64,000 bases of DNA from Cavenderia fasciculata (Eukaryota > Evosea > Eumycetozoa > Acytosteliales > Cavenderiaceae), in the NCBI RefSeq assembly GCF_000203815.1, contig NW_004457624.1:2294001-2358000 (forward strand), read 5' to 3'. The position numbers and the translations under genes are program-made. Of the stretch, positions 24,027-35,377 are shown piece after piece. The notes under the pieces were generated by a model. That model was not told the origin of the DNA. It did not search any database and saw only the letters and a program-made list of their open reading frames with translations. The stretch's first letter is position 1, and the number at the start of each line of letters is the position of its first letter.

Positions 24027-24260
24027 GATAAAAAAGATAAATAGAAAAAAAAAGATAAATAAGAGATAGAAAAGAAAGAGAGATATTCAAAAAAAAAAGA
24101 GAAGATTAGATTAAAAGGACCAACCCATCACACCACCGTTTTTTTTGTTTTGATCAAAATATTCATCGATTCTGTTTCAATGAAAAAAATTAGAAAATTC
24201 AAAAACGCTCTACCATATTTATTTATTATGTATTATGTATTTCTATTTATTTCCTTTTCT

Positions 24261-26824
24261 TTACTCTACCAATTTAATTAGAGTTTTTTGTTCAGACCAT
24301 AAAATTAAATTTAATTGACTATATTCTTCTATTGTATCTTGAAGATGTTTTTCTGTAAAACCAGCATTTACAATTTGAGGTAGGATATCTGTATATTTGG
24401 CTGATTTTCTATCAGATCGCTTACAATTATTTTTAATGAGGTCATAGATGGCGGATGGAATGTTTGTGGGTCTTTGTTTTTTATCCTTTTCAATACGAAT
24501 GGAATCTTTTGATTTGTAGATGAGACGAATGGCTTCTTCGATATCTGATTGTTGTACATGGGAGGCGGCACGACAACGAGCGTGGGCTTGCGCCATACGC
24601 AAGATACCGAGTAGGGTACGAGCCGTGGTATAGGTGAATGGTTCTTTGGTTTCACTTTCTTGTTTGCGCATGCCGACATAGGTCGATGCGATAAACTCGG
24701 TGAGATCTTTGGAGACGTAGGGACTGTACGAGCGAGCCACCGAGACATAGGCACGAATAAACTCTGGTTCAAATGTGACAAAGTCGAGTGCGGGAGGCTT
24801 GGAATTTTGATGGACAAAGGTGACATGTTCCGAGAGTAGACGATCCAATTCCAAATTGGGTCGATCCACCATGAGAAAGAGTAGATCAAAACGAGACAAG
24901 AGTGATGGTGGAAGGTTAAAGTTTTCGTCGGGTGATTTTTTGAAATTGTATCTTCCATAGGCGGGATTGGCGGCGGCCAAGATACTGGTACGGGCATTGA
25001 GTGTGGTGGTGATACCAGCCTTTGCAATGGAGATGGTTTGCTGTTCCATGACTTCGTGGATGGCGGTACGATCGGCTTCTTCCATCTTGTCAAACTCGTC
25101 GATGCAGCAGATACCCATGTCGGCGAGTACGAGCGAACCACCCTCTAGAACAAACTCGCCCGTCATGGAATCCTTGACGACAGCGGCCGTAAGACCGACG
25201 CCACTGCTTCCCTTGCCCGACGTGTAAATGCCACGTGGCGCCACCTTGCAAATATGTTTGAGCAACTGACTCTTGGCGACACCTGGGTCACCCATCAAAC
25301 AAATATTAATGTCACCTCTGATTGACATGCCATCACGCATTGATTTGGAGATTCCACCAATCATCATCAAAAGTAATGCCTTTTTAACATCCAAATGACC
25401 ATAGATTTCTGGTGCAATCGATCTTGCCAAACGTTCATAAATGTCGGGTGTCTTGCTCTCTAGCTCTACCTTGAATCGAGTGTCATCGGTCAATTCCAAT
25501 TGTTCATAGGTTTTCTTGTGTTGACGAATTTCCATTGCCTCGACATAGGTATCTGCCAATAAACCTGCACGAATTGCTTTGTGACCGGTATAGGGGGTTG
25601 GTAAAAAGACGCCATCTACAGTCACTACATCACCAGGTGACCCTTTTCTAGTCAATTCACCACGAACAAATATCTTTATTGAACGTGGTGTATGACCAAT
25701 CGGTACTTGATCTGCCATTTCCTGCAATTTCATTTCTTGAAACTTTATAAATTTACTGCCACGCAACTGCAGCGTCAATCCACCTCCAAGTTGTTTTTGA
25801 GCGTTTGCACATACTGTACTTGGACACATACCAACTGGCATAAATTCTCTACCTTTGATCTCTTGGAAAACCTCTGCACTACAACCATCGCATGTATAGG
25901 TTGCAACTGTAATCATTGGTTTCACCTCTGTCACTCTAGTCACTACACCCGTAAATGTTACCAATCTACCAATATGTAAACTTCTAATCATTCTAATTGG
26001 TGTTGGTGAAAGTGATTTCTTCTTCATTGGACATATTGTAACTTCAAATCTTCTAATTAATTCTTTTGGATATTCTGAAGAAGTGGGAGGTTTAAATGTT
26101 GATGGTTGTTGTTTACCATTTTGATTTTGAATTCCAATGGTTGGTAAAAAAGTACTTGAAATATGATTCAAGTCTTTATCATTTCTTGAACGTTGTTGAC
26201 GTTGTGTTAGGAGTAAATCCAAGATTGGATCATCACTTTCACCAATTTTTTGTTTATCCAATGGATCACCAATGATTTCATCAATGGCCATTGTAAACAA
26301 TCTTATATAGGTAAATGTATTTCTTTCAATCCTCTCTACAAATTCAATTGATCCAAATAATTCTCCTTCTATATTTTCTCTAATTGCAAACATATCATCC
26401 AATTCTATTATTATTCTTTTTAATTTTCCTTCTTCAATTTGTTTCTAAAGTTTAAAAAAAAAAAAGTTAGAAGAGATAAAAAGAGATATAATTATCATTT
26501 TCTTCTTACAATGATATCTAAATATTTAAATGGTTTTGCAAGTGTATTATATTCTCTTAGAAATCTTCTACATAGTTCTAAAAATAAATATTAGTATAAA
26601 GTATCATACATATGGTGATTGATTTACATACTCAAATCATCTTCATAAACAAATTTTAAATTATTTATATCATCATTACTATCTGTATCTGCATTGAAAT
26701 TATTTGTTGTTGATCTTCCTCCTGTTGATGATGATGATCCTCCTCTTCCTCTTCCTCCTCTTCCTCTATTAGTACTACTACTACTACTAATACCTCCACC
26801 TCTTTGATTTGATCCTCCTTCCAT
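24261..26824 (-). CDS. mcm7: DNA replication licensing factor MCM7
   Basis: Subunit of the MCM2-7 replicative helicase. Exons 26824-26632, 26577-26510 and 26444-24261 join in phase to 814 residues. The N-terminal 60 residues are an RGG-like Gly/Arg/Ser tail. A zinc-binding motif (CDGC...CPSTVC) follows VTRVTEVKPM, and GDVVTVDGVFLPTPYTG is a typical MCM7 block. The AAA+ core has Walker A GDPGVAKSQ (about 470), Walker B CCIDEFDKM and the arginine finger SRFD. The C-terminal winged helix is present. The coding strand is GC-richer in the AAA+ part. I rate MCM7 over the other paralogues on the zinc-finger region and the VHQNSKPP segment. Confidence 0.96.
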
Positions 26825-26920
26825 TCTCTCTATTTCTCTATCTATTTACACACACAAAAAGAATAAACACTATAAAAGTCTTGAATGAATCGTCGAGTTT
26901 AAAAATTTCCCTCCTTTTTT

Positions 26921-27386
26921 TTAATCTTTATTTTTTAATTCTTTTACAGCATTTTCAAATTTTTGATTAATTTTAGACTATTAAAAAGTAGAAGTTTGGT
27001 TAATATACTTTATAAATTAATATTTTTTTAATTTTTACCAATTCAAAATCATTTAAATTTAATAATTTTAATTTTAATTGATCAATTTCCAATTGAAACT
27101 TGTTTGTATTTTTGATTTGATTATTTAAAGATTGATCGAAATCCTTCATCTTGATTAAAGCAATTTGAATTTTCTTTTCAAATTCATATTCCTCTAGTAG
27201 ATTATAATATTCATTTTTTAGAAATTCCAATCCTCTATAATAATATCCACGATATAACTTTTCTAAAAATCGATCTTTTGCATCTTGAGGTAATTTTGAT
27301 ACTAAAATCTCTTCTAAAAATAATTCAATCTCTGATGTTAAATTATTATTATTATCTGATTCTTCTACTATTTTAACTGTATCCAT
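26921..27386 (-). CDS. Small coiled-coil hypothetical protein
   Basis: Not recognised. Exon 1 is 27386-27039 and exon 2 is 26977-26921, joined in phase 0 by a 61-nt intron with a GTAAAAAT donor, giving 134 residues. It is almost wholly helical and charged: an acidic start (ESDNNNNLTSEIELF), a block FLEKLYRGYYYRGLEFLKNE, then heptad-like Leu/Ile spacing to the C-terminus (VKELKNKD). It may be a small complex subunit. It starts about 670 bases from the divergent end of the mitochondrial L20 gene and is co-oriented with it and with MCM7. Confidence 0.65.
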
Positions 27387-27611
27387 TCTTTTACTTTTGT
27401 AAAATAAATGAATAAATGAATCATATTATCCTCTTTTGACCAACAAAATTTAAATTATAATATTAATATTTGGACTTGCAAAGAAAAAAAGACTATTGGT
27501 TGTTTGTATCTTTTTATAATAATATAATATATGGTTTTTTTTTATCTATTTAAAAAAGAGAAGGTTAGCATTATGTGCTTGGTACCATCTATTTCATTTA
27601 ATAACATAGAC

Positions 27612-28058
27612 TTACTGTTGTTTTGGTAAATAAGAAGTTCCATCTAATTGAGTTAATGTAGTCTTTGCAACATCAGTTAAAGCTTTAAAACTAAATGGTT
27701 CTGTAACTGCCAATTCTGAAAGTATCTATAAAAAAACAAACAAACAAACAGATAAAAGTAAGTATTCTAATCTAATCATTCTTTTCTCTTTTCTTTTTTT
27801 ACTATCTTTTACTTTTCTATTTAAATGAATATCAGAAGCAACCATTCCTCTAGTAAAACTATTATATGTTAGATCATGTTGACGAGCACCAGCATTGATA
27901 CGTTGAATAAAGTTTGATCTCATGTCACGTTTAAAGAGACGACGAGATACATAGTTGTATTCAAGACCTTTTTCTACACGTTCACGAGCCAATGATTTAC
28001 AATTCTTTGATCTACCATAGAAACCTTTTGCTAATTTGAAAATCTTATCAATATTCAT
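27612..28058 (-). CDS. mrpl20: Mitochondrial 50S ribosomal protein L20 (bL20m)
   Basis: Bacterial-type ribosomal protein that binds large-subunit rRNA during early assembly. Exon 1 is 28058-27813 (82 codons) and exon 2 is 27725-27612, joined in phase 0, giving 119 residues, the usual length for bL20. KIFKLAKGFYGRSKN, RRLFKRDMRSNFIQRINAGAR and HLNRK followed by ILSELAV match the bL20 core closely. An organellar rather than plastid form is inferred because dictyostelids lack plastids and the gene is nuclear (spliceosomal intron). It is divergent from sec63, with about 270 bases between starts. Confidence 0.92.
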
Positions 28059-28327
28059 GATCGTTGTGTATATAACTTTAAGAAGATTTGTACTCTATAG
28101 TAGTGAATCACACTTGACCACGATCATACTACATCTGTCAGACGAATGACTAGTCATTAAAAAAAAAAAAAATGAATTTTTTTTAATTTTTTCTCACAAG
28201 AATTTTGTTTGACCAAACAGACTATGTGGTGAGGATCATCAAAAACACAAACTATTTGTTCTATTCTTTAGTTTATTTATATATATTTTATCTTTTGATA
28301 ATTTATTTATCTTTTATTTTTGTAGTC

Positions 28328-30778
28328 ATGTCACAACAACAAAATGCATATACAAAAGAACAACAACAAAAGACAGAAGATTATAATGATGCAGCATTTG
28401 GATATTGGATATTATTTACTCTAGCCATTGTACTCGTACCATCGACATGGTGGGCCATTAAAAAGATCTTTCCCAAAAAGACTGAAAAGCACATCAACTG
28501 TAGTTGTCAAGGTTGTCACAGAAAGCATGATATTCGTGTTCAACAAGATCAACAATCAAGAAGATCCATTGCAACCTATATAAAGTTTGTACTCGTTGCC
28601 ATTCTTTGGGTTGCATTCTTTGTTATCCTCTTTAAGGTTAGTTCATTTGGTGTTACCGAATCTGAACCTTATAATCCTTTTACTGTTTTAAATCTTCAAG
28701 ATGTATGTAAAAATAGAAAATAGAAAATAGAAAATAGAAAAAAAAAGAAATAAATCATCTTATTTACTTATTTATTTTTAGGGAGCAAGTGAAGAAGAAG
28801 TTAAAAGAGCATATAGAAAACTTTCATTGGTTTATCATCCAGATAAAAATCCAAGTGATGAAGCAAAGGAAATGTTTATTGGTATTTCCAAAGCTTATGA
28901 AGCACTGACTGATCCAGCTGTTCGTGAAAAAATGGAAAAGTATGGTAATCCAGATGGTCCACAACCAATTTCAATTGGTATTGCTTTACCAAGTTGGTTA
29001 ATTAATAGAAATAATTCTGGTATCGGTAAGAAAAAAAAAAGAAAAAAAGAGACAAAACAAAAATATTAATATTAATATTTCTATTTTTTTTATTAGTTTT
29101 GACAATTTATTTAATAGCATTAGTAATATTAGTACCATTATGTGTTTATTTATGGAATAAGAGACAAAATAAGAATTCAGTATTGGAAGTATCAAATAAT
29201 ACAATGGGATTATTTTATCATGTGATTGATGACAAGATGAGATATAAACAAATCATTGAAGTGGTGGCAGCAGCACAAGAATACAAGGACGAGTTTATTG
29301 AAAGACCAACCGACGAGGAAGAACTTAAAAAGGTTTTGGCAGCTGTTCCAGCCGAGTACAGAGTCAAACAATTTAGATTCAATCAAAATTACATCTTTAA
29401 AAACACCATTTTACTGTATGCTCACATTTCACGTATCCATCAACAAATTACACCACGTTTGGAACAAGACCTTGAAAAGATTTTACAACGTGTCCGTGTC
29501 ATGATTAATGGTGCATTCCAACTCGTAAAGGAACGTAGATTTATCATTCCCGTCGTCGAGTTGATCAAGCTTTCACAATGCATTACCCAATCGGCCTGGG
29601 ACAACCAGCCACTCTTGCAAATCCCACACTTTGACCAAACCACCATTGCCGCTTTGGCCCAACAGAAAAAGGTAAACGATCTATCAAAATTCAAGAAATT
29701 GGGTGTCGATGGTCGTCTAGAGTTTTTAAAGGCTGCCAACTTTACCAATCAACAAATCAGCGATATCGAAGCCGTCACTGCCAAAATCCCTTGCGATGTT
29801 GGTATCTCTTACAAGATTCATACTGGTGACGACGATGATAATATCATTTATTCTTCTGCCATTTGTACTCTTGAAGTTGAATTTGTCGATGCTACTCCAA
29901 AATCAAAAGAAGAAAAGGAAGCAGAAAAGGAAAAAGAAAAGGAAAAACAAGAAAAGTTGAAAAACAAAAAGAAATCAAAAGCTTCCTCTTCTTCTTTGGT
30001 CGATAGAAATGATATTGATGGTATTTTGAAAGAATTGGATGGTGAACAAGATGATGGATTGGATCCAGAGAAGCGAGCCAAAGCTAAAAAGAGAGCAGAA
30101 AGAGCAAAAAAGATTGAAGAAAAGGAAAAACAAAGAGCCGATAGACATCAAAAGAGAAAAGAGAAAAAGGCAAAAGGTGAAGATGTCTCTGATGATGATG
30201 ATGATGATGAAGACGATGACGACGATGAAGACTTTGACGAGGATGACTTTTCAGATTCAGATTCAGATTCAGACTGGGAAGCTCCAGTTAAAAAATCAAA
30301 GAAATCGGAAAAGGCATTTGTTCACTCTCCCTATGTTAGTGATGAACGTCCACTCTCTTGGTGGATTGCTTTTGGTGATCGCAACAAGAATCAATTGATC
30401 GCTCTTGGTAGAGCTGAAAATCATGAACCAGGTACTTCTATCAAAATCCAATTCCTTACACCAAAGGAACCTGGAAAATATACCTACTCTTTATATTTAA
30501 TGTGTGATGGTTATATTGGTTGTGATTCCTATGTTGATGTTAATCTAAATGTCATCTTGAATCCAAATCCAATTCAATTACCTCAACAACATAATCATCC
30601 TCATCAACCTGCTGAAAGACAACAACAACAACAACAACAAAGACAACCAGCTGCTATTCAACAACAACCAGCTCAACAACAACAACAACAACAACCAGCT
30701 GCTGCTGCTGGAGGTCAACCAAAATCTGATAAACCTCAAAATAGAGATGAAAAGAGAAAGGCTGCCAAGGATGACTAA
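28328..30778 (+). CDS. sec63: SEC63 translocon component
   Basis: ER membrane J-domain protein that recruits BiP to the Sec61 channel for post-translational import. Exons 28328-28702, 28782-29025 and 29097-30778 join in phase to 766 residues. The start is the ATG of MSQQQNAY; the open frame upstream is T-rich leader, probably with a 5' UTR splice site. Membrane segments occur at about 25-45 and 90-110. The J domain follows ([23 protein letters not shown] motif present), then a third membrane segment ([20 protein letters not shown]). A Sec63/Brl region runs about 230-410, interrupted by a charged Lys/Glu and Asp/Glu insert, with the FN3-like end near 690. The Gln-rich C-terminus replaces the acidic tail of the yeast protein. 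Confidence 0.94.
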
Positions 30779-31051
30779 AAAACAAAAAAGAATTAATCAA
30801 ATTAAAAACAAAAAAAAAGAAATAATAAAAATCATCCATAAATAATATAAGACAAGGTTATCTAAACTTGAATTGTCTTTCTTACCACTATAGTTTATCA
30901 TTTCTTTCGACTTCATGTTGTTTTTTTTGATTGATTTTTTTATGTCAATGTTTTTTTACAAACCAATTTTTTTTGTTTCAAAACACATTTCCAACATTCT
31001 AGAAGTAGTTTGGAAACTTATTATTCCGCAGAAATAAAAAAAACAGAAAAA

Positions 31052-31122
31052 GGATTATACAAGGATTGAACTTGTGACCAAAGGATTTGCAGTCCTCTAC
31101 TCTACCACTGAGCTAATAATCC
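31052..31122 (-). tRNA. tRNA-Cys (GCA)
   Basis: The minus strand folds as a cloverleaf: acceptor GGATTAT/ATAATCC, D arm with GCTCAGTGGTAGAG, anticodon stem GAGGA/TCCTT with loop CTGCAAA (anticodon GCA), and T arm ACAAG-TTCAATC-CTTGT. There is no intron and CCA is not encoded. A LINE insertion begins 46 nt upstream of its 5' end. Confidence 0.95.
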
Positions 31123-31167
31123 ATGGTTTTAGTGTCTATTTTTTGGCGTGTTTCGCCTATTTATAGT

Positions 31168-31991
31168 GCCACGCGAAGCCACATCGTGGCAACACTAGAA
31201 CGAATATGGTTCCGACGTAATGATTTACGTCACCAAAGAGATGAACCATTCACTGAACAATACCTGCGAGCTAGATTGATAAGTGATATGCGACATATTA
31301 TAAAAGTAAACTGGGACAAGACGTTAGAATTATGTAATCGATGGCACTTGGCTCTAATGAACCAAACCGACGAATCAGTAATACATACGATTACAGAACG
31401 AATACAAACTATCATCCTTCGATTCTTCTCCAACTACAACCATCCTACTGTCTACAAGATCGCACTACCTAGTCATTTGGAGAGGTACAAGACTCTGCGT
31501 ACTCTTCATCTATAATCGTTCACCCTCAGCTTCATTCCTCTCATCCTCTTCACCACCGTCATCCTCTTCTATTCTCTCTACAACTATCAATAATATTATT
31601 AATAATATAATAATTCACTAAATAATAATAATAATAATAATTATATCAACTCAGTATTATAGCCTATAGTGCTAGTGAGAAAAAAAAAAAAAAAAAAAAA
31701 AATAGCGATATCTTTAACCAATTTATTTTTAGAACAAGAAACAATCCAAAACAATCCAACATGCCTGACACTATACAAAAAGATACATGATCAACGTCCA
31801 TACAACATGTATCATAGACATGGACAAACCCCCAGAACAAATTAACTTTAATTCTTCTTGAGATAATCTTTATTTCTTGCTGGTCAATTAAAAAGTATAA
31901 TTAATAAAACTTTGGAACTTCTGAGTACTACCCTTCCCGATAGGAGAGAACAGGAAAAGAATTACTTTAAAAAAAAAAGCCACGCGAAGCC
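31168..31991 (+). repeat. Target-site duplication pair of the first LINE insertion
   Basis: GCCACGCGAAGCC occurs at 31168-31180 and again at 31979-31991, directly after an A-run. The two 13-bp copies bound the 5'-truncated LINE and mark the insertion site as 45 nt away from the tRNA-Cys gene's first base. Confidence 0.9.
31181..31978 (+). mobile_element. 5'-truncated non-LTR retrotransposon (TRE5-like) upstream of tRNA-Cys
   Basis: About 798 bp. The 5' part keeps the last 110 or so codons of a LINE ORF2, ending at a TAA near 31515. The sequence (SHIVATLERIWFRRNDLRHQ) resembles the domain after the reverse transcriptase in L1-like elements. The rest is a 3' UTR of about 460 bp, ending in an A-run, that is about 95% identical by eye to 34938-35364. 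Position upstream of a tRNA gene is the TRE5 habit in Dictyostelium. It is a dead-on-arrival copy. Naming as TRE5 is by target preference, not by full-length comparison. Confidence 0.85.
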
Positions 31992-33254
31992 AGTTTTAAC
32001 ATAGATACATCTACCACAAGGGCTCGATTCTCTGAGGATTTGCATCCAGATTTAATAATTTAAATAAACTTTAGTTCTTCTCAACCAGTTTTTTCAAATA
32101 GAATTAAAATAATTAATTTAATTCTACATGGATTAAATTGTTTCTGCCTTTATATCTAGGACCAGCCAAAAATATTCTAAATTGAGAAGATAGGTCATAT
32201 CTCCAAATGATAAATGTCCCATTTTGATAAATATATAATATATAAATGGCAAGTATTTTGTTGTCTAATCAAACAAACAAATGTTAATATGTTTGCGGAC
32301 AAATATTTGGTAAAAATAAAAAAATTGTGTGTTGTTCTTTTTTGATTCTTTTCTTGGATTGTTATTTTGTAGTACCAATATGCTATAAAACACAACAAAC
32401 ACATTACTAACATTCTAATATAATATTACATACATAGATCAGGTTAAATAGTCAACACTTGATGATTGTTGTGGTCGAGCTTATATAAAAGAGGGGAATC
32501 CACCTCTTTCACATTTTACATGGATCATTTTACCTTGTGTGATTACATTCTGCAGCACTCACGGTCGGATCCTTTCTCTTCATTGCCACCTTTTAAGCAA
32601 CCGATGCTCGTCGTACTTTCTCATCAGAGATGGTTCATCTCTCAAGACCGAGTTTAAACATTACCATCACCACCACTGAGAAGCATCTCACTGCCTTGTC
32701 CAATCAACCAAAAGTCTCTCTCTCTCTCTTTCTTACTCGTATGTCCACCTAACATAGTCGCCCTTGTCTTTGGTGGATTTGATCATTCACAAAGAGTGGA
32801 GTTTGTACTCGTATCTATCAATCCATCTAGTGCAGGTAATTTACTACCACATTTGGAATCTATTCAGATAGTGACATGGTTTTCCATTACCATCGATTTG
32901 CAATGTTGATCAATGGGTGTCTACCACACCATCAATGCCATGGACCTCCACTATGGACCATCAACTTCAAGTACAATGGGTGTCCAACCTCCTACTCCAT
33001 CAACAGGGGTCGGCCTCCATCAACAAGGGTGGTGTATGTCCAACCCCCTCCTCCATCAACAGGGGTGTCCACCCAAATCTACCATCAACAAGGGGTCATG
33101 CAGCCATCCTCCATCACAATCAACAATGGTCATGGTGTATGTCCTCCTCCTCCTCCACCATCAAGAGTGATGGTATATGTCCAACCTCTACCTTTTCCAC
33201 CATCAACAATGGTCATGGTGTATGTCCTCCTCCTCCACCATCAACAAGCATGAA
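31992..33254. other. Repeat-rich intergenic DNA, no supported gene
   Basis: AT-rich unique sequence continues to about 32860, with a TATATAAAAG at about 32483. From 32900 to 33250 there are degenerate repeats built on CCATCAACA and GTCCWCCTCC words. These keep all three plus frames open and give meaningless Pro/Ser/Thr-type ORFs. I see no splice-supported coding region. Confidence 0.5.
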
Positions 33255-33570
33255 ACATCAACATCAAACAAACATGCAGCAAACAAACATGCAGCAAACA
33301 AACATGCAGCAAACTTTTTTTTTTTTTACTACAGAAGTGTATTTTAGATTTATTTGATTTAATTGGTTGGCGCAAGGTTTCTCTTGTCCCTGTATCTGTT
33401 GCTTGTCCTGGATGTTACATGCAGCAAACAAACATGCAGCAAACAAACATGCAGCAAACAAACATGCAGCAAACAAACATGCAGCAAACATTTTTTTTTT
33501 TTACTACAAAAGTGTATTTTAGATTTATTTGATTTAATTGGTTGGCGCAAGGTTTCTCTTGTCCCTGTAC
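33255..33570. repeat. Tandem duplication containing 15-bp AAACAAACATGCAGC repeats
   Basis: The 15-bp unit AAACAAACATGCAGC is repeated about three times ending near 33311 and about five times from 33420 to 33487. Each array is followed by the same block of about 90 bp: a T-run, TACTACARAAGTGTATTT and onward to CTCTTGTCCCTGTA. The whole is a two-copy segmental duplication with a minisatellite in each copy. Confidence 0.85.
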
Positions 33571-33599
33571 AGATTATTAGTTTAAATAAATGTTGTTAT

Positions 33600-34320
33600 T
33601 ATTATTATTTTTTTTTTTCTATGTGTTGTTTGTGTTGAGTTGCAATCATTTGTGTTGGAGGTTAGAGGTTTAGAGCTTGTTGTTATTGGCGTACATTATT
33701 GTCTTGTTTAATCTATTATATTGATTCCTTATTTCATCATGTGTTATCAGCTTGTGTTCATCTTCGTTTTCATTAAATAGGAGTGAGGCTATCGCAATCC
33801 ATAGGTTGTGGAGTATTATTTGGGTAGGAGAGAGATTCCTGTTGATTTTAAAGTTGAGAGTTTGAAAGTTCCATTGGGTCTCGGTTCCAATTAGTTCCGT
33901 GTATAGTAGTTGTAGATTGTTCGTCATTTTTGTAGTCCTTTGGCATTGGAAGAAGTGATGAACATAGACATCTTCCGGGATCACTTGGCAAGCCAGCTTG
34001 GGGGTCAGCTGAGAGAATGTATTTCGCCATGGCTTCGATCACCAAGACGAATAGTGTGGGGGATATTGGGTCTCCCTGCTTGACCCCTCTACCGATGGTG
34101 AAGGGGTCAGAGAGCTTGCCGTTGACGAGTATGCTAGCTTGCGTGTTTGTTAAAAGGTTCATAATGGTTGACTTTAGCTTCGGTGTGATACCAACGTGCG
34201 TAAGAGTTCTTTCGATTGATCCGTGTGAGATGCTGTCAAATGCCTTATTAAAGTCATATAACGTGATCACACCCGGTATCTTCTTTTGTTGAGGTTGTCG
34301 ATTACTTCACGTAGATGACG
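33600..34320 (-). mobile_element. LINE fragment with reverse-transcriptase motifs, downstream of tRNA-Asp
   Basis: The minus strand carries LYDFNKAFDSISH and RGVKQGDPISPTLF, diagnostic of LINE reverse transcriptase (about 34290-34010). A shift in frame and an internal deletion follow, leading into a C-terminal part (HHFFQCQRT, LSPTQIILHNLWIAIASLLF; about 33984-33670). The fragment ends in an A-rich/TAA-type tail near 33600-33620. Its 5' limit is some 25 bases from the tRNA-Asp 3' end. The position, downstream of a tRNA gene, is like the TRE3 class. No target duplication was found. Confidence 0.75.
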
Positions 34321-34345
34321 TAGCAAACGATAGCAGCAAAAAATC

Positions 34346-34416
34346 TCCCCTTCCGAGAATTGAACTCGGGCCTTTCGCGTGACAGGCGAAATTCCTCACC
34401 ACTAGACCAAAAGGGA
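34346..34416 (-). tRNA. tRNA-Asp (GTC)
   Basis: The minus strand gives acceptor TCCCTTT/AAGGGGA (one G-T pair), D arm GGTCTAGTGGTGAGG, and anticodon stem TTCGC/GCGAA with loop CTGTCAC (anticodon GTC). The T arm is CCGAG-TTCAATT-CTCGG. No intron. Retroelement pieces flank it on both sides. Confidence 0.95.
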
Positions 34417-34461
34417 ATTTTTGATGTCTAAATGTGAAAAATCTAGATGTCATTCGCCTTT

Positions 34462-35056
34462 GTCTCCGAGCCCCCTGGGCATGGCGTGGCAAGTGAGTCG
34501 GGAGTGTGCTACCCCGGGAACGTAAAGGTCATAGGTTCGAATCCTGCCCTCGAACTTTACCTTTGGCGCCAACGTTTAACTTGACACAATTGGGGGGATT
34601 GAGGAGAAAAACCATCCGACTCTAGGGATCTAGAGACAGGACACCCCCACGGAAGGATGACCGGGTTAGTTTCCCCTTCTCAGCAGGAGATTGGGTAGCC
34701 AGACTGCAACAAGTAACGGGAAGGTAGTGGAGGACCTACTGGGCCGTCGCGATAGAAAGCCATCTGACATCTCAAATACAATATGCAACACGTAAAGACG
34801 AGTGTCCACAATGGGGAGTAAATCGGCGCGAGAGTTGAGAGCGGCAGTCGGTCTTGGACGCACCCAAGGCTTAAGGTTTCACCGCAAGTATGGTACTAAA
34901 ATTAGAAGAAGATGGGTGCCATATTTGCGTCAACACCTTCATCTTCTTCTATTCTCTCTTCATCTATCAATAATAATATTAATAATATAATAATTTACTA
35001 AATAATAATAACATAGAATAATTATATAACACAATATTACAGCCTATAGTGCTGAG

Positions 35057-35087
<31 letters not shown>

Positions 35088-35377
35088 CGATATCTTTAAC
35101 CAATTTATTTTTAGAACAAGCAACAACCCAAAACAATCCAACATGCTTGACACTATACAATAAGATACATGATCAACGTCCATATAACATGTATCATAGA
35201 CATGGACAACCCCCAGAACAAATTAACTTTAATTCTTCTCGAGATAATCTTTATTTCTTGCTGGTCAATTAAAATGTATAATTAATAAAACTTTGTAACT
35301 TCTGAGTACTACTCTTCCCGATAGGAGAGAACAGGAAAAGAATTACTTTAAAAAAAAAAAAAAAGTCTCCGAGCCCC
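34462..35377 (+). repeat. Target-site duplication pair of the second insertion
   Basis: GTCTCCGAGCCCC occurs at 34462-34474 and 35365-35377, the second copy directly after an A-run. It brackets the short element at 34475-35364 and begins 46 nt upstream of the tRNA-Asp 5' end. Confidence 0.92.
34475..35364 (+). mobile_element. Short non-autonomous retroelement with tRNA-like head and LINE tail
   Basis: About 890 bp between 13-bp target duplications. The first 80 or so bases contain a B-box-like GGTTCGAATCC (34534-34544) preceded by an A-box-like TGGCAAGTGAG, suggesting an internal RNA polymerase III promoter. A GC-rich middle has one short ORF at 34811 (MGSKSARELRAAVGLGR). From about 34938 it matches the 3' UTR of the LINE at 31557-31978. 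It looks like a SINE-like derivative that borrows the LINE's 3' end for mobilisation. Few differences from the partner tail imply recent activity. Confidence 0.8.

Noticed and set aside
28205-28327. Longer N-terminus for SEC63 from a non-ATG start
   Set aside because: The upstream stretch is T-rich leader ending in a TAG acceptor-like site; the ATG at 28328 has good context and matches an expected cytosolic or luminal start.
32876-33357. Overlapping Pro/Ser/Thr-rich ORFs in all three plus frames
   Set aside because: They arise from a CCATCAACA/CCTCC repeat that keeps every frame open; no splice sites or conserved segment support a gene.
33264-33550. CRISPR-like array or Cys-rich repeat protein
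   Set aside because: The 15-bp units abut with no spacers, and the Cys-rich ORFs are read-outs of a minisatellite in a eukaryotic genome.
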